DNA from: M55B157 sp964626275
GTDB taxonomy: Bacteria; Actinomycetota; Actinomycetes; S36-B12
Assembly: GCA_964626275.1 (NCBI GenBank)
Contig: CAZVCZ010000008.1
Location: 1-31,918 of the forward strand
DNA length: 31,918 nucleotides
Direction: 5' to 3'
Positions within the stretch are counted from its first letter, which is position 1, and every line of letters starts with the position of its first letter. Positions 21,917 through 30,218 of the stretch are shown one piece after another. The translations under genes and the position numbers were made by a program. A model generated the notes under the pieces. That model was not told the DNA's origin. It made no database searches and saw only the letters and a program-made list of their open reading frames with translations.

Positions 21917-22593
21917 CCAGAGTTCTGGTGGTGGAGGACGAGGAGTCGTTCTCCGACGCGCTGTCGTTCATGCTGCGGCGCGAGGGATACGAGGTCGGGA
22001 TCGCTATCGACGGCATGCAGGCCATCGAGGAGTTCGACCGCCACGGCGCCGACCTGGTGCTGCTCGATCTCATGCTGCCGGGGATCTCGGGCACCGAGGT
22101 GTGCCGCAGCCTGCGTCAGCGTTCGGCGGTGCCGATCATCATGGTGACCGCCAAGGATGGCGAGGTCGACAAGGTGGTCGGGCTCGAACTCGGCGCCGAT
22201 GACTACGTCACCAAGCCCTTCTCCTCTCGCGAACTAGTCGCGCGGATCCGCGCAGTGCTGAGACGACGGGGTGAGCCCGATGAGCTCCTTCCGACCGTCA
22301 TCGAGGCCGGTCCGGTGCGCATCGACGTCGATCGACACGTCGTCTCGGTCCGGGGCGAGGTCGTCTCCATGCCGCTCAAGGAGTTCGATCTGCTGGAGTT
22401 GCTGATGCGCAATGCAGGCCGAGTGTTGACGCGCGGACAGATCATCGACCGCGTGTGGGGCTCGGACTACGTCGGCGACACTAAAACCCTCGACGTCCAC
22501 ATCAAGCGACTGCGGGCGAAGATCGAGGACGATCCGGGCAACCCGGTCCACATCCTCACGGTGCGTGGCCTCGGGTATAAATACGACCTCTGA
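21913..22593 (+). CDS. regX3: RegX3/PhoP-type response regulator
   Basis: This 226-residue OmpR/PhoB-family activator of phosphate-starvation genes has a receiver with the acidic pair in VLVVEDEES, the phospho-acceptor Asp52 in LVLLDLMLPG and the conserved Lys in VTAKDGEVD. The winged helix holds SMPLKEFDLLELLMRNAGRV, then DTKTLDVHIKRLRAKIEDD and TVRGLGYKYDL. The GTG start overlaps the senX3 stop (GTGA), so both are made from one mRNA. The expected targets in this window are the PHO boxes before pstS and phoU. The hexamer GAGAAT seven bases before the GTG might allow an extra internal transcript. Confidence 0.95.
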   Translation: MTRVLVVEDEESFSDALSFMLRREGYEVGIAIDGMQAIEEFDRHGADLVLLDLMLPGISGTEVCRSLRQRSAVPIIMVTAKDGEVDKVVGLELGADDYVTKPFSSRELVARIRAVLRRRGEPDELLPTVIEAGPVRIDVDRHVVSVRGEVVSMPLKEFDLLELLMRNAGRVLTRGQIIDRVWGSDYVGDTKTLDVHIKRLRAKIEDDPGNPVHILTVRGLGYKYDL

Positions 22594-22606
22594 TCGAGGG
22601 GCGTGA

Positions 22607-23140
22607 TCAGGGGGCGCTGGGCGGTTCGGGAGAAATGCCTTCGTAGTAGCCGACCGGGGGAACGGTCAGCACCTCGAGCTCGGCGAGGCCGGCATTCGCC
22701 ATGAAGACCTGCACGGGCACGAACCCGCTGGCCGGGATTTCCACGGTGTAGGCGTTGACCCAGCGGCTGGCGCCGGCACCGTCCTGGCCGTAGCCGAAGG
22801 GCACGGCGGCGCCGGGTGCGACCTCGACCGCACCGATCGCCGAGGTGCCGTCGGTGAAGACCGCCGGTTGGCCGGCGATCGACACCTGAGCGAGGGCGTC
22901 GGGCTGATCGCCGATGTTCACCAGCGTCATGATGAGGGTGACCGTGCCGGCTGCCTCGCCGCGCACGAGGGTCGCGTTCTCGACCCGTATCGCCCCGACC
23001 TGAGCCTGTACGCCGTTGCCGGTGCTCATCGTGTTCTGAGTGTTGGTCGTGGCCTGGAAACCGTTGAAGCATCCCGCCAGGGAGAAGGCCGTCGCAGCGG
23101 ATACGGAGGCGATGAGGATGCGGGTGCCGAGCTTGGTCAC
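22607..23140 (-). CDS. LpqE-like lipoprotein
   Basis: This 177-residue exported lipoprotein has a signal peptide of about 23 residues (TKLGTRILIASVSAATAFS) ending in lipobox LAGC with Cys24. The mature part is a predicted beta-sandwich (ENATLVRGEAAGTVTLIM, PGAAVPFGYG, ASGFVPVQVFMANAGLAEL), with a Pro-rich tail. By its position divergent from carD it corresponds to mycobacterial LpqE (Rv3584, from memory), whose function is unknown. The start is GTG 23140, preceded by AGGAGA, seven bases away. A TAGGCT element at 23205-23200 gives a leader of about 50 bases. The stop lies 14 bases from the regX3 stop, convergently. Confidence 0.84.
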   Translation of the reverse strand: MTKLGTRILIASVSAATAFSLAGCFNGFQATTNTQNTMSTGNGVQAQVGAIRVENATLVRGEAAGTVTLIMTLVNIGDQPDALAQVSIAGQPAVFTDGTSAIGAVEVAPGAAVPFGYGQDGAGASRWVNAYTVEIPASGFVPVQVFMANAGLAELEVLTVPPVGYYEGISPEPPSAP

Positions 23141-23199
23141 GCGGGTCTCCTGCGGTGCGTCGTCGAGACGGATGGTGGCAATGGAATGTCGCCACTCCC

Positions 23200-23262
23200 A
23201 GCCTATCCGAGCCCCCGGGCTGGGGAATCCCGACCGGGGGCCTCCAGACCCCGTGCTAAAGT
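23200..23262. promoter_or_regulatory. Divergent promoters, lpqE-like / carD
   Basis: In the 149-base gap, TAGGCT on the minus strand (23205-23200) points to the lipoprotein gene. TAAAGT on the plus strand (23257-23262) points to carD, giving a leader of about 20 bases with an AAAGGGGA ribosome site. No clear -35 elements were found. The lipoprotein leader can form a weak hairpin (GTGGC/GCCAC). Confidence 0.5.
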
Positions 23263-23289
23263 TGAAGGCCTGGAAAGGGGAATATCTCT

Positions 23290-23772
23290 ATGACCTTCAA
23301 GGTTGGCGACACGGTCGTCTACCCGCACCACGGGGCCGCCCTCATCGAGGATGTCGAGGTCCGGGTGATCAAGGGAGTCGAACGCGAATATCTCGTCCTT
23401 CGAGTCGCTCAAGGCGATCTCACCGTCCGAGTTCCGGCTGACAATGTCGATCTTGTCGGGGTGCGTGACGTGGTGAATGCCGAGGGTCTCGATCGGGTCT
23501 TCGAGGTGCTTCGCCAGCCCTACACCGAGGAGCCGACCAACTGGTCGCGCCGCTATAAGGCCAACCTGGAGAAGCTCGCCTCGGGCGATGTCATCAAGGT
23601 GGCCGAGGTCGTCCGCGACCTGTGGCGTCGGGAACGCGAACGCGGACTGTCCGCCGGTGAGAAGCGCATGCTGGCCAAGGCTCGCCAAATCCTGGTGAGC
23701 GAGTTGGCCCTGGCCGAGAAGACCAACGAGGACAAGGCTGAGGCCATCCTCGACGAGGTCTTGGCCTCCTAG
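23290..23772 (+). CDS. carD: CarD-family RNA polymerase-binding regulator
   Basis: This 160-residue essential actinobacterial transcription factor stabilises the RNA polymerase open complex, chiefly at rRNA promoters. The N-terminal Tudor-like RNA polymerase-interaction domain is FKVGDTVVYPHHGAALIED followed by the strand VEREYLVLRV. The helical C-terminal DNA-binding domain includes ATNWSRRYKANLEKL-type sequence (here PTNWSRRYKANLEKLASGD) and RRERERGLSAGEKRML. Length is standard. The ATG at 23290 follows an AAAGGGG ribosome site. It leads the run carD-ispD-ispF-PPOX-cysS-rlmB, an order conserved in actinobacteria. Confidence 0.97.
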   Translation: MTFKVGDTVVYPHHGAALIEDVEVRVIKGVEREYLVLRVAQGDLTVRVPADNVDLVGVRDVVNAEGLDRVFEVLRQPYTEEPTNWSRRYKANLEKLASGDVIKVAEVVRDLWRRERERGLSAGEKRMLAKARQILVSELALAEKTNEDKAEAILDEVLAS

Positions 23773-23792
23773 GCAGAACCCATTCGACGCCA

Positions 23793-24497
23793 GTGAGCCG
23801 CACCGCCGCACTGGTGCCCGCCGCAGGCCGAGGTGAGCGTCTCGGGCCCGGCGCCCCAAAGGCCCTCCGCCCCCTCGGGGGTTCCCCCGTCCTCGTACAC
23901 GCTGTGCGCGCGCTGTCCCTCGCCCGGGGCGTAGATGCGGTCGTCATCGCTGCCCCGGAAGCAGATGTCGATTCCGTCCGCACCCTGCTCAGCGGAGTGG
24001 TGGAGGATGCCGAACTCATCGTCGTCGCCGGAGGAGACACCCGGCAGTCCTCTGTCGCGCGTGCCCTCCTGGCGCTGCCGGAGGATGTGGACGTGGTCCT
24101 CGTGCATGATGCCGCGCGCCCCCTGGTGCCGGTTGAGATGGTCGAACGGGTCGTTGCGGCCGTCCGATCGGGCGAGGACGCAGTCATCCCGGTGCTGGGA
24201 ATGGTCGACACCATCAAGACCATCGATGCTGATGGCCGAGTGGTGGCCACCCCCGATCGATCCATCCTCCGCGCGGTGCAGACCCCGCAGGGCTTCCAGC
24301 GGTCGGTTCTCCAGCAGGCCCATGCCGAGGCGGAGATCGATGACGTGACGGATGATGCCGGGCTCGTGGAGCGACGTGGTGTGACCGTGTCGACGGTCCC
24401 AGGACACGAGGAGGCTTTCAAGATCACCCGGCCCCTCGATTTGGTACTCGCCGAAGCGGTCCTCTCCCGACGAAGGGCCGGCGGTGTCGTCGCCTGA
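23793..24497 (+). CDS. ispD: 2-C-methyl-D-erythritol 4-phosphate cytidylyltransferase IspD
   Basis: This 234-residue enzyme makes CDP-methylerythritol from MEP and CTP in the non-mevalonate isoprenoid pathway. The nucleotide-binding N-terminus is LVPAAGRGERLGPGAPKAL. The family segments VLVHDAARPLV, QTPQGFQ and the C-terminal ITRPLDLVLAEAVL are present. The start is GTG 23793, 20 bases after carD; no ATG alternative fits the N-terminal motif. It overlaps ispF by 14 bases. The fusion form IspDF exists in some bacteria, but here the genes are separate and in different frames. Confidence 0.95.
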   Translation: MSRTAALVPAAGRGERLGPGAPKALRPLGGSPVLVHAVRALSLARGVDAVVIAAPEADVDSVRTLLSGVVEDAELIVVAGGDTRQSSVARALLALPEDVDVVLVHDAARPLVPVEMVERVVAAVRSGEDAVIPVLGMVDTIKTIDADGRVVATPDRSILRAVQTPQGFQRSVLQQAHAEAEIDDVTDDAGLVERRGVTVSTVPGHEEAFKITRPLDLVLAEAVLSRRRAGGVVA

Positions 24498-24984
24498 CGC
24501 GGCGGGGCTGGGCCTGCGCACCGGTATCGGGGTTGACGTTCACCCCTTCGATCATGACGACCGTCGGCCGATGCACCTCGCCGGATTGGCGTGGCCAGGG
24601 GAGGAACCAGGCCTCGCCGGTCATTCCGATGGTGATGTGGCCGCCCACGCCGCCTGCGATGCCATCCTGTCCGCAGCCGGACTGGGGGATCTGGGCAGCC
24701 AGTTCGGCACCGCCGATCCGCAGTGGGCCGGGGCCAGTGGGGTCGCACTCCTGACGGAGGCGGCGGAGCGAGTGCGTGCGGCCGGTTGGCAGATCGGCAA
24801 CATCGCCGTACAGGTGATCGGCAATCGACCCCGACTGGGCCCTCGGCGAGCGGAAGCGGAGCAGGTGCTGTCGCAGGCAGCGGGCTGCAACGTCTCAGTG
24901 TCGGCGACCACGACCGATGGCCTGGGCCTGACCGGTCGGGGTGAGGGGATAGCGGCTGTCGCCAGTGCTCTCCTGCACCGCTAG
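24484..24984 (+). CDS. ispF: 2-C-methyl-D-erythritol 2,4-cyclodiphosphate synthase IspF
   Basis: This 166-residue trimeric enzyme closes the cyclodiphosphate ring in the MEP pathway. The zinc-site motif GVDVHPF, the GHSDGDVAAHAACDAIL segment, the loop GSQFGTADP and the end TTTDGLGLTGRGEGIAA are all present. The GTG start at 24484 lies inside the end of ispD. Translation is probably coupled. The first dozen residues (SSPDAAGLGLR) are variable, so the start is uncertain by a few codons. The PPOX gene follows after ten bases but seems to have its own promoter. Confidence 0.95.
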   Translation: MSSPDAAGLGLRTGIGVDVHPFDHDDRRPMHLAGLAWPGEEPGLAGHSDGDVAAHAACDAILSAAGLGDLGSQFGTADPQWAGASGVALLTEAAERVRAAGWQIGNIAVQVIGNRPRLGPRRAEAEQVLSQAAGCNVSVSATTTDGLGLTGRGEGIAAVASALLHR

Positions 24985-24987
24985 CCT
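24982..24987 (+). promoter_or_regulatory. -10 element of the PPOX gene
   Basis: TAGCCT overlaps the ispF stop codon and ends seven bases before ATG 24995. This is the leaderless pattern seen elsewhere in the window. Confidence 0.55.
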
Positions 24988-24994
24988 GTCGCCT

Positions 24995-25408
24995 ATGTCA
25001 GCCACCGATACGCACCCGGCGATCCCAGAGTCGGCCTACCGGCTGCTCGAAGCGCCGCACTTCGCCACCATCGCCACGACCCAGCCCGATGGAACGCCGC
25101 AGCAGACCGTGGTGTGGCTGAAGCGGGACGGCAACGACGTGCTGTTCAGCACGATCCGTGGTCGCCGCAAGACCCTCAACATGGAGCGCGATCCGCGAAT
25201 CTCGGTGATGGTCTATGACTCGGAGAACCCCTATGCCTACGTCGAGATCCGTGGCACGGTGAGCATGACCGAGGAAGGTGGCGACGATCTCATCCACGAG
25301 TTGTCCCACTACTACACCGGTGGTCGGTTCCCCGGGGATGACGGGACGGACCATGTGCGCGTCGTGTGTCGGGTGACACCCACCAAGGTGATCACTCGGG
25401 CGCTCTAG
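24995..25408 (+). CDS. PPOX-class flavin/F420-dependent enzyme
   Basis: This 137-residue split-beta-barrel protein belongs to the pyridoxamine-5'-phosphate-oxidase-like family. Members bind FMN, F420 or heme and mostly act as reductases. FATIATTQPDGTPQQTVVWL, then VLFSTIRGRRKTLNMERDP and ISVMVYDSENPYAYVEIRG are characteristic. The size and RGRRKTLNMERDP pattern resemble the F420-dependent TIGR03618-type subgroup, but the cofactor is inferred. ATG 24995 is fixed by the TAGCCT hexamer seven bases before it; the ATG-like start ten codons upstream lies inside ispF. It interrupts the otherwise conserved ispF-cysS order. Confidence 0.85.
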   Translation: MSATDTHPAIPESAYRLLEAPHFATIATTQPDGTPQQTVVWLKRDGNDVLFSTIRGRRKTLNMERDPRISVMVYDSENPYAYVEIRGTVSMTEEGGDDLIHELSHYYTGGRFPGDDGTDHVRVVCRVTPTKVITRAL

Positions 25409-25419
25409 ACCGGTCTCAC

Positions 25420-25425
25420 TAGTCT
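25420..25425 (+). promoter_or_regulatory. -10 element of cysS
   Basis: TAGTCT ends seven bases before GTG 25433. No ribosome-binding site lies between, so the cysS transcript is probably leaderless. Confidence 0.6.
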
Positions 25426-25432
25426 TCTTCCC

Positions 25433-26824
25433 GTGAGCCTCCAACTTTTCGACACCTCGACCCGTGAGGTGCGGACATTCGAGCCGCTGGTGCCCGGACA
25501 GGTGTCGATGTATCTGTGTGGGGCAACCGTGCAGGCACCGCCCCATGTCGGGCACATTCGGTCCGGCTTAGTCTTCGACATCCTGACCCGCTGGTTGCGT
25601 GCCTCGGGTTACGACGTGACGCTCATCCGGAACGTCACCGATATCGATGACAAGATCCTGATGCGCGGTGAGGAACTCGGCGAGCCCTGGTGGTCGGTCG
25701 CGATGCGCAATGAGCGTGCTTTCGCCGACGCATATTCCACTCTCGGGTGCATTCCGCCCACCTACGAACCGCGGGCAACCGGCCACATCACGGAGATGAT
25801 CGACCTCATCGAACGCCTCATCGACGACGGGCATGCCTATGCCCACGATGGGGATGTCTACTTCGACGTTCGATCCTTTGCCGACTACGGAGCACTCAGC
25901 GGTCAGCGCCTCGACGACATGCTCCCGGCAGCGGACAGCGCGGTCACCGACAAGCGCGATCCCCGCGACTTCGCGCTGTGGAAGGCAGCAAAGCCCGGCG
26001 AGCCCTCCTGGCCCACACCATGGGGTCCAGGTCGTCCCGGCTGGCACCTGGAGTGCTCGGCGATGGCGACCAGGTATCTCGGCCCCATCTTCGACATCCA
26101 CGGCGGGGGCATGGATCTGCTCTTCCCCCATCATGAGAACGAGATCGCCCAATCTAAAGCAGTCGGCGATGGCTTCGCGCAGTTGTGGCTGCACAACGCA
26201 TGGGTGACCACGGCGGGGGAGAAGATGAGCAAGTCGCTCGGCAACTCCCTGCTCGTGAGCGAGGTCGTCCAGCGGGTGCGGCCGGTGGAGCTGCGCTATT
26301 ACCTCGGCAGTGCGCACTATCGCTCGATGCTGGAATTCTCCGAGGAAGCGATGGAGGAGGCCGCATCGGCGTATCGCCGCATCGAAGGCTTCGTGCTGCG
26401 CGCGGTCGAACGCCTTGGTGAAGTCTCGCCGGGAGCACTCCCTCGCGCCTTCGGTGAGGCGATGGACGATGATCTCAGTGTTCCGCAGGCGCTTGCGGTG
26501 GTCCATGACACCGTGAGGGCCGGCAATGCAGCGCTCGAGGCTGGAGACGAGGCGACTGCACGCGCTCGCGCGGGTGAGGTGCGCGCCATGATGGGTGCGC
26601 TCGGGCTGGATCCGATCGAGTGGTCGGACACGACCGCGGACTCCGCCCGCATGCATGGCGTGATCGACGTGCTGGTTCGGTCGGCGCTCGATGATCGGGC
26701 AGAGGCCCGCAGCCGCAAGGATTATGCCGCCGCCGATGAGATCCGAGATCGGCTCAAGGCCGCCGGTATCGCCCTCGAAGACACCGCCGAGGGCGTTCGG
26801 TGGACCCTCACCGAGGAAGGCTGA
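25433..26824 (+). CDS. cysS: Cysteinyl-tRNA synthetase
   Basis: This 463-residue class I tRNA synthetase charges tRNA(Cys). The zinc-binding Cys in MYLCGATVQ, the HIGH-type PHVGHIRSG, the second Cys in LECSAM, HHENE and the KMSKS motif KMSKSLGNS are present. Because MshC is a cysS paralogue, the distinction matters. The full C-terminal anticodon-binding part (AMDDDLSVPQAL to the RSRKDYAAADEIRDRLKAAG end) is present, which MshC lacks. The start is GTG 25433, supported by TAGTCT seven bases upstream. rlmB follows after six bases. Confidence 0.96.
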   Translation: MSLQLFDTSTREVRTFEPLVPGQVSMYLCGATVQAPPHVGHIRSGLVFDILTRWLRASGYDVTLIRNVTDIDDKILMRGEELGEPWWSVAMRNERAFADAYSTLGCIPPTYEPRATGHITEMIDLIERLIDDGHAYAHDGDVYFDVRSFADYGALSGQRLDDMLPAADSAVTDKRDPRDFALWKAAKPGEPSWPTPWGPGRPGWHLECSAMATRYLGPIFDIHGGGMDLLFPHHENEIAQSKAVGDGFAQLWLHNAWVTTAGEKMSKSLGNSLLVSEVVQRVRPVELRYYLGSAHYRSMLEFSEEAMEEAASAYRRIEGFVLRAVERLGEVSPGALPRAFGEAMDDDLSVPQALAVVHDTVRAGNAALEAGDEATARARAGEVRAMMGALGLDPIEWSDTTADSARMHGVIDVLVRSALDDRAEARSRKDYAAADEIRDRLKAAGIALEDTAEGVRWTLTEEG

Positions 26825-26830
26825 TCGTCG

Positions 26831-27787
26831 ATGGCGGGCAATAGTCAGCGTCGTGGTGCGATGCGCAAGGGTGGGACCAAGAAGGGGATGGTCGTCGGTT
26901 CGGGCGGCCAACGTCGCAAGGCGTTGAAGGGCAAGGGCCCAACCCCCAAGGCAACGGAACGAACGGGGCATCCGGCTGCACGTCGGGCGAAGGCGGCATC
27001 GAAGCGCGCGGCGAACCCGTCGAAGGGTCGAGGCAGCCGGGCCAAGGACATCCTGATGGGACGCAATCCGGTGGTCGAAGCGTTGAGAGTAGGGATACCG
27101 GCGTCCTCACTGCAGGTCCAGCAGTACATCGACACCGATGATCGGGTGCGGGAAGCCATCGAGTTAGCGGCCAATCGGGGACTGCCGCTGATGGAGGTGA
27201 CGCGCGCGGAACTCGACCGGATCGCTGATGGTGGAGTGCATCAGGGGCTCGTACTCAGCGTCCCGCCCTACGACTACGCGGATCCGGACGCATTGATAGA
27301 GGAAGCCCTCGCGCCGAAGGGATCAGGGCTCCTCATCGCCCTCGATGGAGTCACTGACACCCGCAATCTCGGTGCCGTGGTCCGCTCCGCGGGAGCTTTC
27401 GCCGCGCAAGGGATCATCATCCCGGAACGTCGTTCCGCCGGGGTGACGGCAGCGGCGTGGAAGGCCTCGGCTGGTGCGCTTGCGCGCATCCCGGTGGCCC
27501 GCGCGACGAATCTCACGCGCACCCTCGTGAGTGCGCAGAAGGCCGGCTTCACCGTGATCGGGCTTGCCGCGGATGCCCAGCAGTCCTTCGCCGATCTCGG
27601 TCCCGGTGTCCTGTCGGGTCCCGTCATCGTCGTGGTGGGCAGTGAAGGACAGGGCTTGGGCCGACTTGTCTCCGAGACCTGCGATCTGCTGGTCTCCATC
27701 CCCATGGCCGATGAGCAGGAGTCGCTCAATGCCAGCGTCGCGGCGGGAATCGCTCTTTATGCGGTGGTGTCTGCTCGCACATCCTGA
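26831..27787 (+). CDS. rlmB: 23S rRNA (guanosine-2'-O-)-methyltransferase RlmB
   Basis: This 318-residue SpoU-family methyltransferase would methylate G2251 of 23S rRNA. A basic, low-complexity N-terminal extension of about 70 residues (KGGTKKGMVVGSGGQRRK and similar) is typical of actinobacterial members. The substrate-binding domain begins at ILMGRNPVVEAL. The knotted SPOUT domain has LDGVTDTRNLGAVVRSA, VVVGSEGQGL and IPMADEQESLNASVA. The ATG is six bases after cysS. Its last 31 bases overlap the antiporter gene on the other strand. Confidence 0.95.
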   Translation: MAGNSQRRGAMRKGGTKKGMVVGSGGQRRKALKGKGPTPKATERTGHPAARRAKAASKRAANPSKGRGSRAKDILMGRNPVVEALRVGIPASSLQVQQYIDTDDRVREAIELAANRGLPLMEVTRAELDRIADGGVHQGLVLSVPPYDYADPDALIEEALAPKGSGLLIALDGVTDTRNLGAVVRSAGAFAAQGIIIPERRSAGVTAAAWKASAGALARIPVARATNLTRTLVSAQKAGFTVIGLAADAQQSFADLGPGVLSGPVIVVVGSEGQGLGRLVSETCDLLVSIPMADEQESLNASVAAGIALYAVVSARTS

Positions 27788-28956
27788 TCGGTCGTTCGCC
27801 GTCTGAGGAGTTGGGCGAGCAGTGGGAAGACGATCACGGTCAGCGTTCCGGCTGCGACGAGTTCAGCGGCGTCATTGCTCGACATGAGACCAGCCTGCAC
27901 TTGGATGCTCGTGACCGCGACGATGATTGGCAGACCGGTCGCTGCGTAGAGCGATAGTCGAGTTCGGTCGCGCAAGTCCGGCAGGGCCCCGCGGTAGAGG
28001 ATGAAGGTCGGAACACCTCGGACGAGCACCAGCAAACCGAACACTGCGAGCATCGGCCAGGGATTGTCGAAGATCGACCGGACATCGAGTCGCACGCCGG
28101 ACAGCACGAAGAACACGGGAATGAAGAAGCCGAATCCCATGGCCTCGATCTTGGTTTGAAGAACTGACTCCTCTCCAACGTCGAGAAAGCGACGGAGGAT
28201 CACTCCACCGATGAACGCACCCATGACGATGTCGAGGCCGAAATCGGAGGCGAGAGCCAGCAGTGCGATGAGCAACAGCATCGTGACCCTGACGACGGTC
28301 TGCGAAGACGTGTGATGGCTGAGGACCAGGTAGCTGCGGACGCGCCCATCCTTGAGCCGGGTCGGAATGAGGGCAATGATCATCGCGACCAAGCTGAAGG
28401 CGGCGAGGGACAGGAGAGCAGCAAACGCATTCTTGGTGCCAAGGAAAACCGAGATAGCCACGATCGGGCCGAACTCACCCCAGGCGCCGATGCCCATGAA
28501 CATCCGCCCGAAGGGTGTGGTGAGCTCTCCGTTATCCCGGAGCACCGGAAGCAGCGTCCCCATCGCGGTGCTGGTGAGCACGATCGCGAATCCGACGGAT
28601 TCATCCACCGCGCCGAGTGCGGTGAGGCCCAGCGACAGGGCGATCGCGAGGAGGAGCGAGATGCCCCATCCGATGCCGGCGAGTCGGCCTGTGCGGCCCT
28701 TCAGAACGGCTGTCTCCAACTCCAGGCCGGCGAGGAAGAACAGGAAGCCGAGCCCGAGTTCGCCGAGCAGGTTGATCGCGGCATCGACGGTGATGAGGTT
28801 GAGGAACTGCGGGCCGAAGATGATCCCGGCGATGATGAGCAGGACCACCTCGGCGAGCCGGATGCGCAGGAATCGGATGGCCAGGGGAACCCCCACCGAG
28901 ATGGCCATGATGACGAGCAGTGATGACAGCTCGACGTTAAGTGCCGATTCCTCCAT
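27757..28956 (-). CDS. Cation:proton antiporter, CPA2/KefB type
   Basis: This 399-residue membrane protein has about 11-12 helices and the monovalent cation:proton antiporter-2 fold. Visible family segments are LGELGLGFLFFLAGLELE in helix 4/5 and FAIVLTSTAMGTLLPVL in helix 6. FIPVFFVLSGVRLDVRSIF lies in the second half. There is no C-terminal RCK domain, so it is a pore-only form, and the transported ion (Na+ or K+) is unknown. The ATG at 28956 has a TAGTCT hexamer ending eight bases before, overlapping the DUF4032 stop. That gene lies 11 bases upstream, so an operon with an internal promoter is likely. The C-terminus overlaps rlmB on the opposite strand. Confidence 0.88.
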   Translation of the reverse strand: MEESALNVELSSLLVIMAISVGVPLAIRFLRIRLAEVVLLIIAGIIFGPQFLNLITVDAAINLLGELGLGFLFFLAGLELETAVLKGRTGRLAGIGWGISLLLAIALSLGLTALGAVDESVGFAIVLTSTAMGTLLPVLRDNGELTTPFGRMFMGIGAWGEFGPIVAISVFLGTKNAFAALLSLAAFSLVAMIIALIPTRLKDGRVRSYLVLSHHTSSQTVVRVTMLLLIALLALASDFGLDIVMGAFIGGVILRRFLDVGEESVLQTKIEAMGFGFFIPVFFVLSGVRLDVRSIFDNPWPMLAVFGLLVLVRGVPTFILYRGALPDLRDRTRLSLYAATGLPIIVAVTSIQVQAGLMSSNDAAELVAAGTLTVIVFPLLAQLLRRRTTDQDVRADTTA

Positions 28957-28967
28957 GGGGCCGAAGA

Positions 28968-30191
28968 CTAGCCCTCCCCGGTCGGAGGTTCGCCGAGGAT
29001 TGCGGCTTCATCACGCCGCAGGGGGAGAACGCTGGTGAGGTAGTCCTCCCACGCTGCTGACAGGCCGATATCCGCCCCCGCTCTCTCGGAGGCAAACCAG
29101 AGATGCTCGAGGACCTCGTGGAAGACCTCGGCGGGCTCCAGCTTCGCTCGTAGGGAGGCCGGAATGCTCGCCACGATCGGCTCGAATCGGTCGGTGACCC
29201 AGTGGTGAGCGAGGACCTCCTCGGATTCCTTACCCTCAGGATCGAAGGCCAGTCGGAACGTGTCGAGGTCGTTGAGCAGCCGGCGGGCCTGGTTCTCCTC
29301 CACGTCGAGTCCGGTGAGCTCCATGAGTCGCCTCGAGTGGTGGCCGGCATCGACGACCTTCGGGGAGACCTGGACGACACCGCCATCCTGGCTCGCCTGC
29401 AGTTCGGCGATGTCGAACCCGAGATCGTTCAGTCGACGGATGCGGGCGTCGAGGAGGTATCTCTCCCCGGGTCCGAGGATGAGCGGGTCGGTCAACTCAG
29501 ACCACAGGGCGACGTAGCGTTCACGCAGGCTTTCACCGAGCAAGACTGGATCCATCGCCGGATGCAGGCTGCCCCCCGCCTCGAGGTCCATCAACTCCCC
29601 GGAGACATTGACCGCTGCGATGTCGACGTCGTGCATTCGTTGCCCTTGAGTGAGAGTCGAATGGAGTTCACCGGTTTCCGCATCGACGAGGTAGGCGGCG
29701 AATGCGCCGGCATCACGGCGGAACAGCGTGTTCGACAGTGAGCAGTCGTTCCAGGAGAAACCGGTGAGGTGTAGCCGCACAAGCAGAACGACGAGAGCGT
29801 CCATGAGCCGATTCACCGTTCCTGCGCGGGGGGTGGCAGAGAATAAGGCGCGGTAGGGCAGCGAAAACTGCAGATGTCGCGTGACCAGGCAGGCCGGTAG
29901 CGGTTCGCCGTCGGGGGTCTCACGACCTGATGCCACCCCGATTGGTTCGACAGCCGGAACATCTCGCCGCGCCAGGTCGAACAGCAGGTGGTATTCCCGC
30001 TCGGCAAGAGGCTGCTCGACCTCCTTGATCGCATAGACCAGGTCGTGGACGCGAACGAAGCGCACGATGTGTCGGGAGATACCGCGCGGCAGTGACACGA
30101 CAAGGGAATCGGGCCAATCCTCGAGCGGGACCTGCCAGGGCAGGAACAGCAGATCGGGCTCGTCCGGTGAACCGGTGAGGGTCAGGGCCAC
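28968..30191 (-). CDS. DUF4032 protein with kinase-like fold
   Basis: This is a 407-residue protein. The N-terminal half looks like an atypical lipopolysaccharide-kinase-like fold. AIKEVEQ near residue 65 holds the ATP Lys candidate, LHLTGFSWNDCSLSNTLF has the HxG...D...N catalytic-loop pattern and AYLVDAETGE has the metal-binding Asp. The C-terminal half is the helical DUF4032 region. Its substrate is unknown. The ORF extends upstream to an ATG at 30227. GTG 30191 (VALTLTGSPDEPDLL) is preferred because TAGGCT ends seven bases before it and the upstream codons run across the divergent MFS promoter. Together with the antiporter gene 11 bases downstream it forms an operon. Confidence 0.85.
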   Translation of the reverse strand: MALTLTGSPDEPDLLFLPWQVPLEDWPDSLVVSLPRGISRHIVRFVRVHDLVYAIKEVEQPLAEREYHLLFDLARRDVPAVEPIGVASGRETPDGEPLPACLVTRHLQFSLPYRALFSATPRAGTVNRLMDALVVLLVRLHLTGFSWNDCSLSNTLFRRDAGAFAAYLVDAETGELHSTLTQGQRMHDVDIAAVNVSGELMDLEAGGSLHPAMDPVLLGESLRERYVALWSELTDPLILGPGERYLLDARIRRLNDLGFDIAELQASQDGGVVQVSPKVVDAGHHSRRLMELTGLDVEENQARRLLNDLDTFRLAFDPEGKESEEVLAHHWVTDRFEPIVASIPASLRAKLEPAEVFHEVLEHLWFASERAGADIGLSAAWEDYLTSVLPLRRDEAAILGEPPTGEG

Positions 30192-30198
30192 GGGGATC

Positions 30199-30218
30199 AG
30201 CCTAGGTGGCATTAGCCT
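30199..30218. promoter_or_regulatory. Back-to-back leaderless promoters, DUF4032 / MFS exporter
   Basis: TAGGCT on the minus strand (30204-30199) and TAGCCT on the plus strand (30213-30218) lie only eight bases apart. Each ends seven bases before its own start codon (GTG 30191, ATG 30226). Each polymerase would cover the other's -10, so the two promoters probably compete. Confidence 0.65.
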
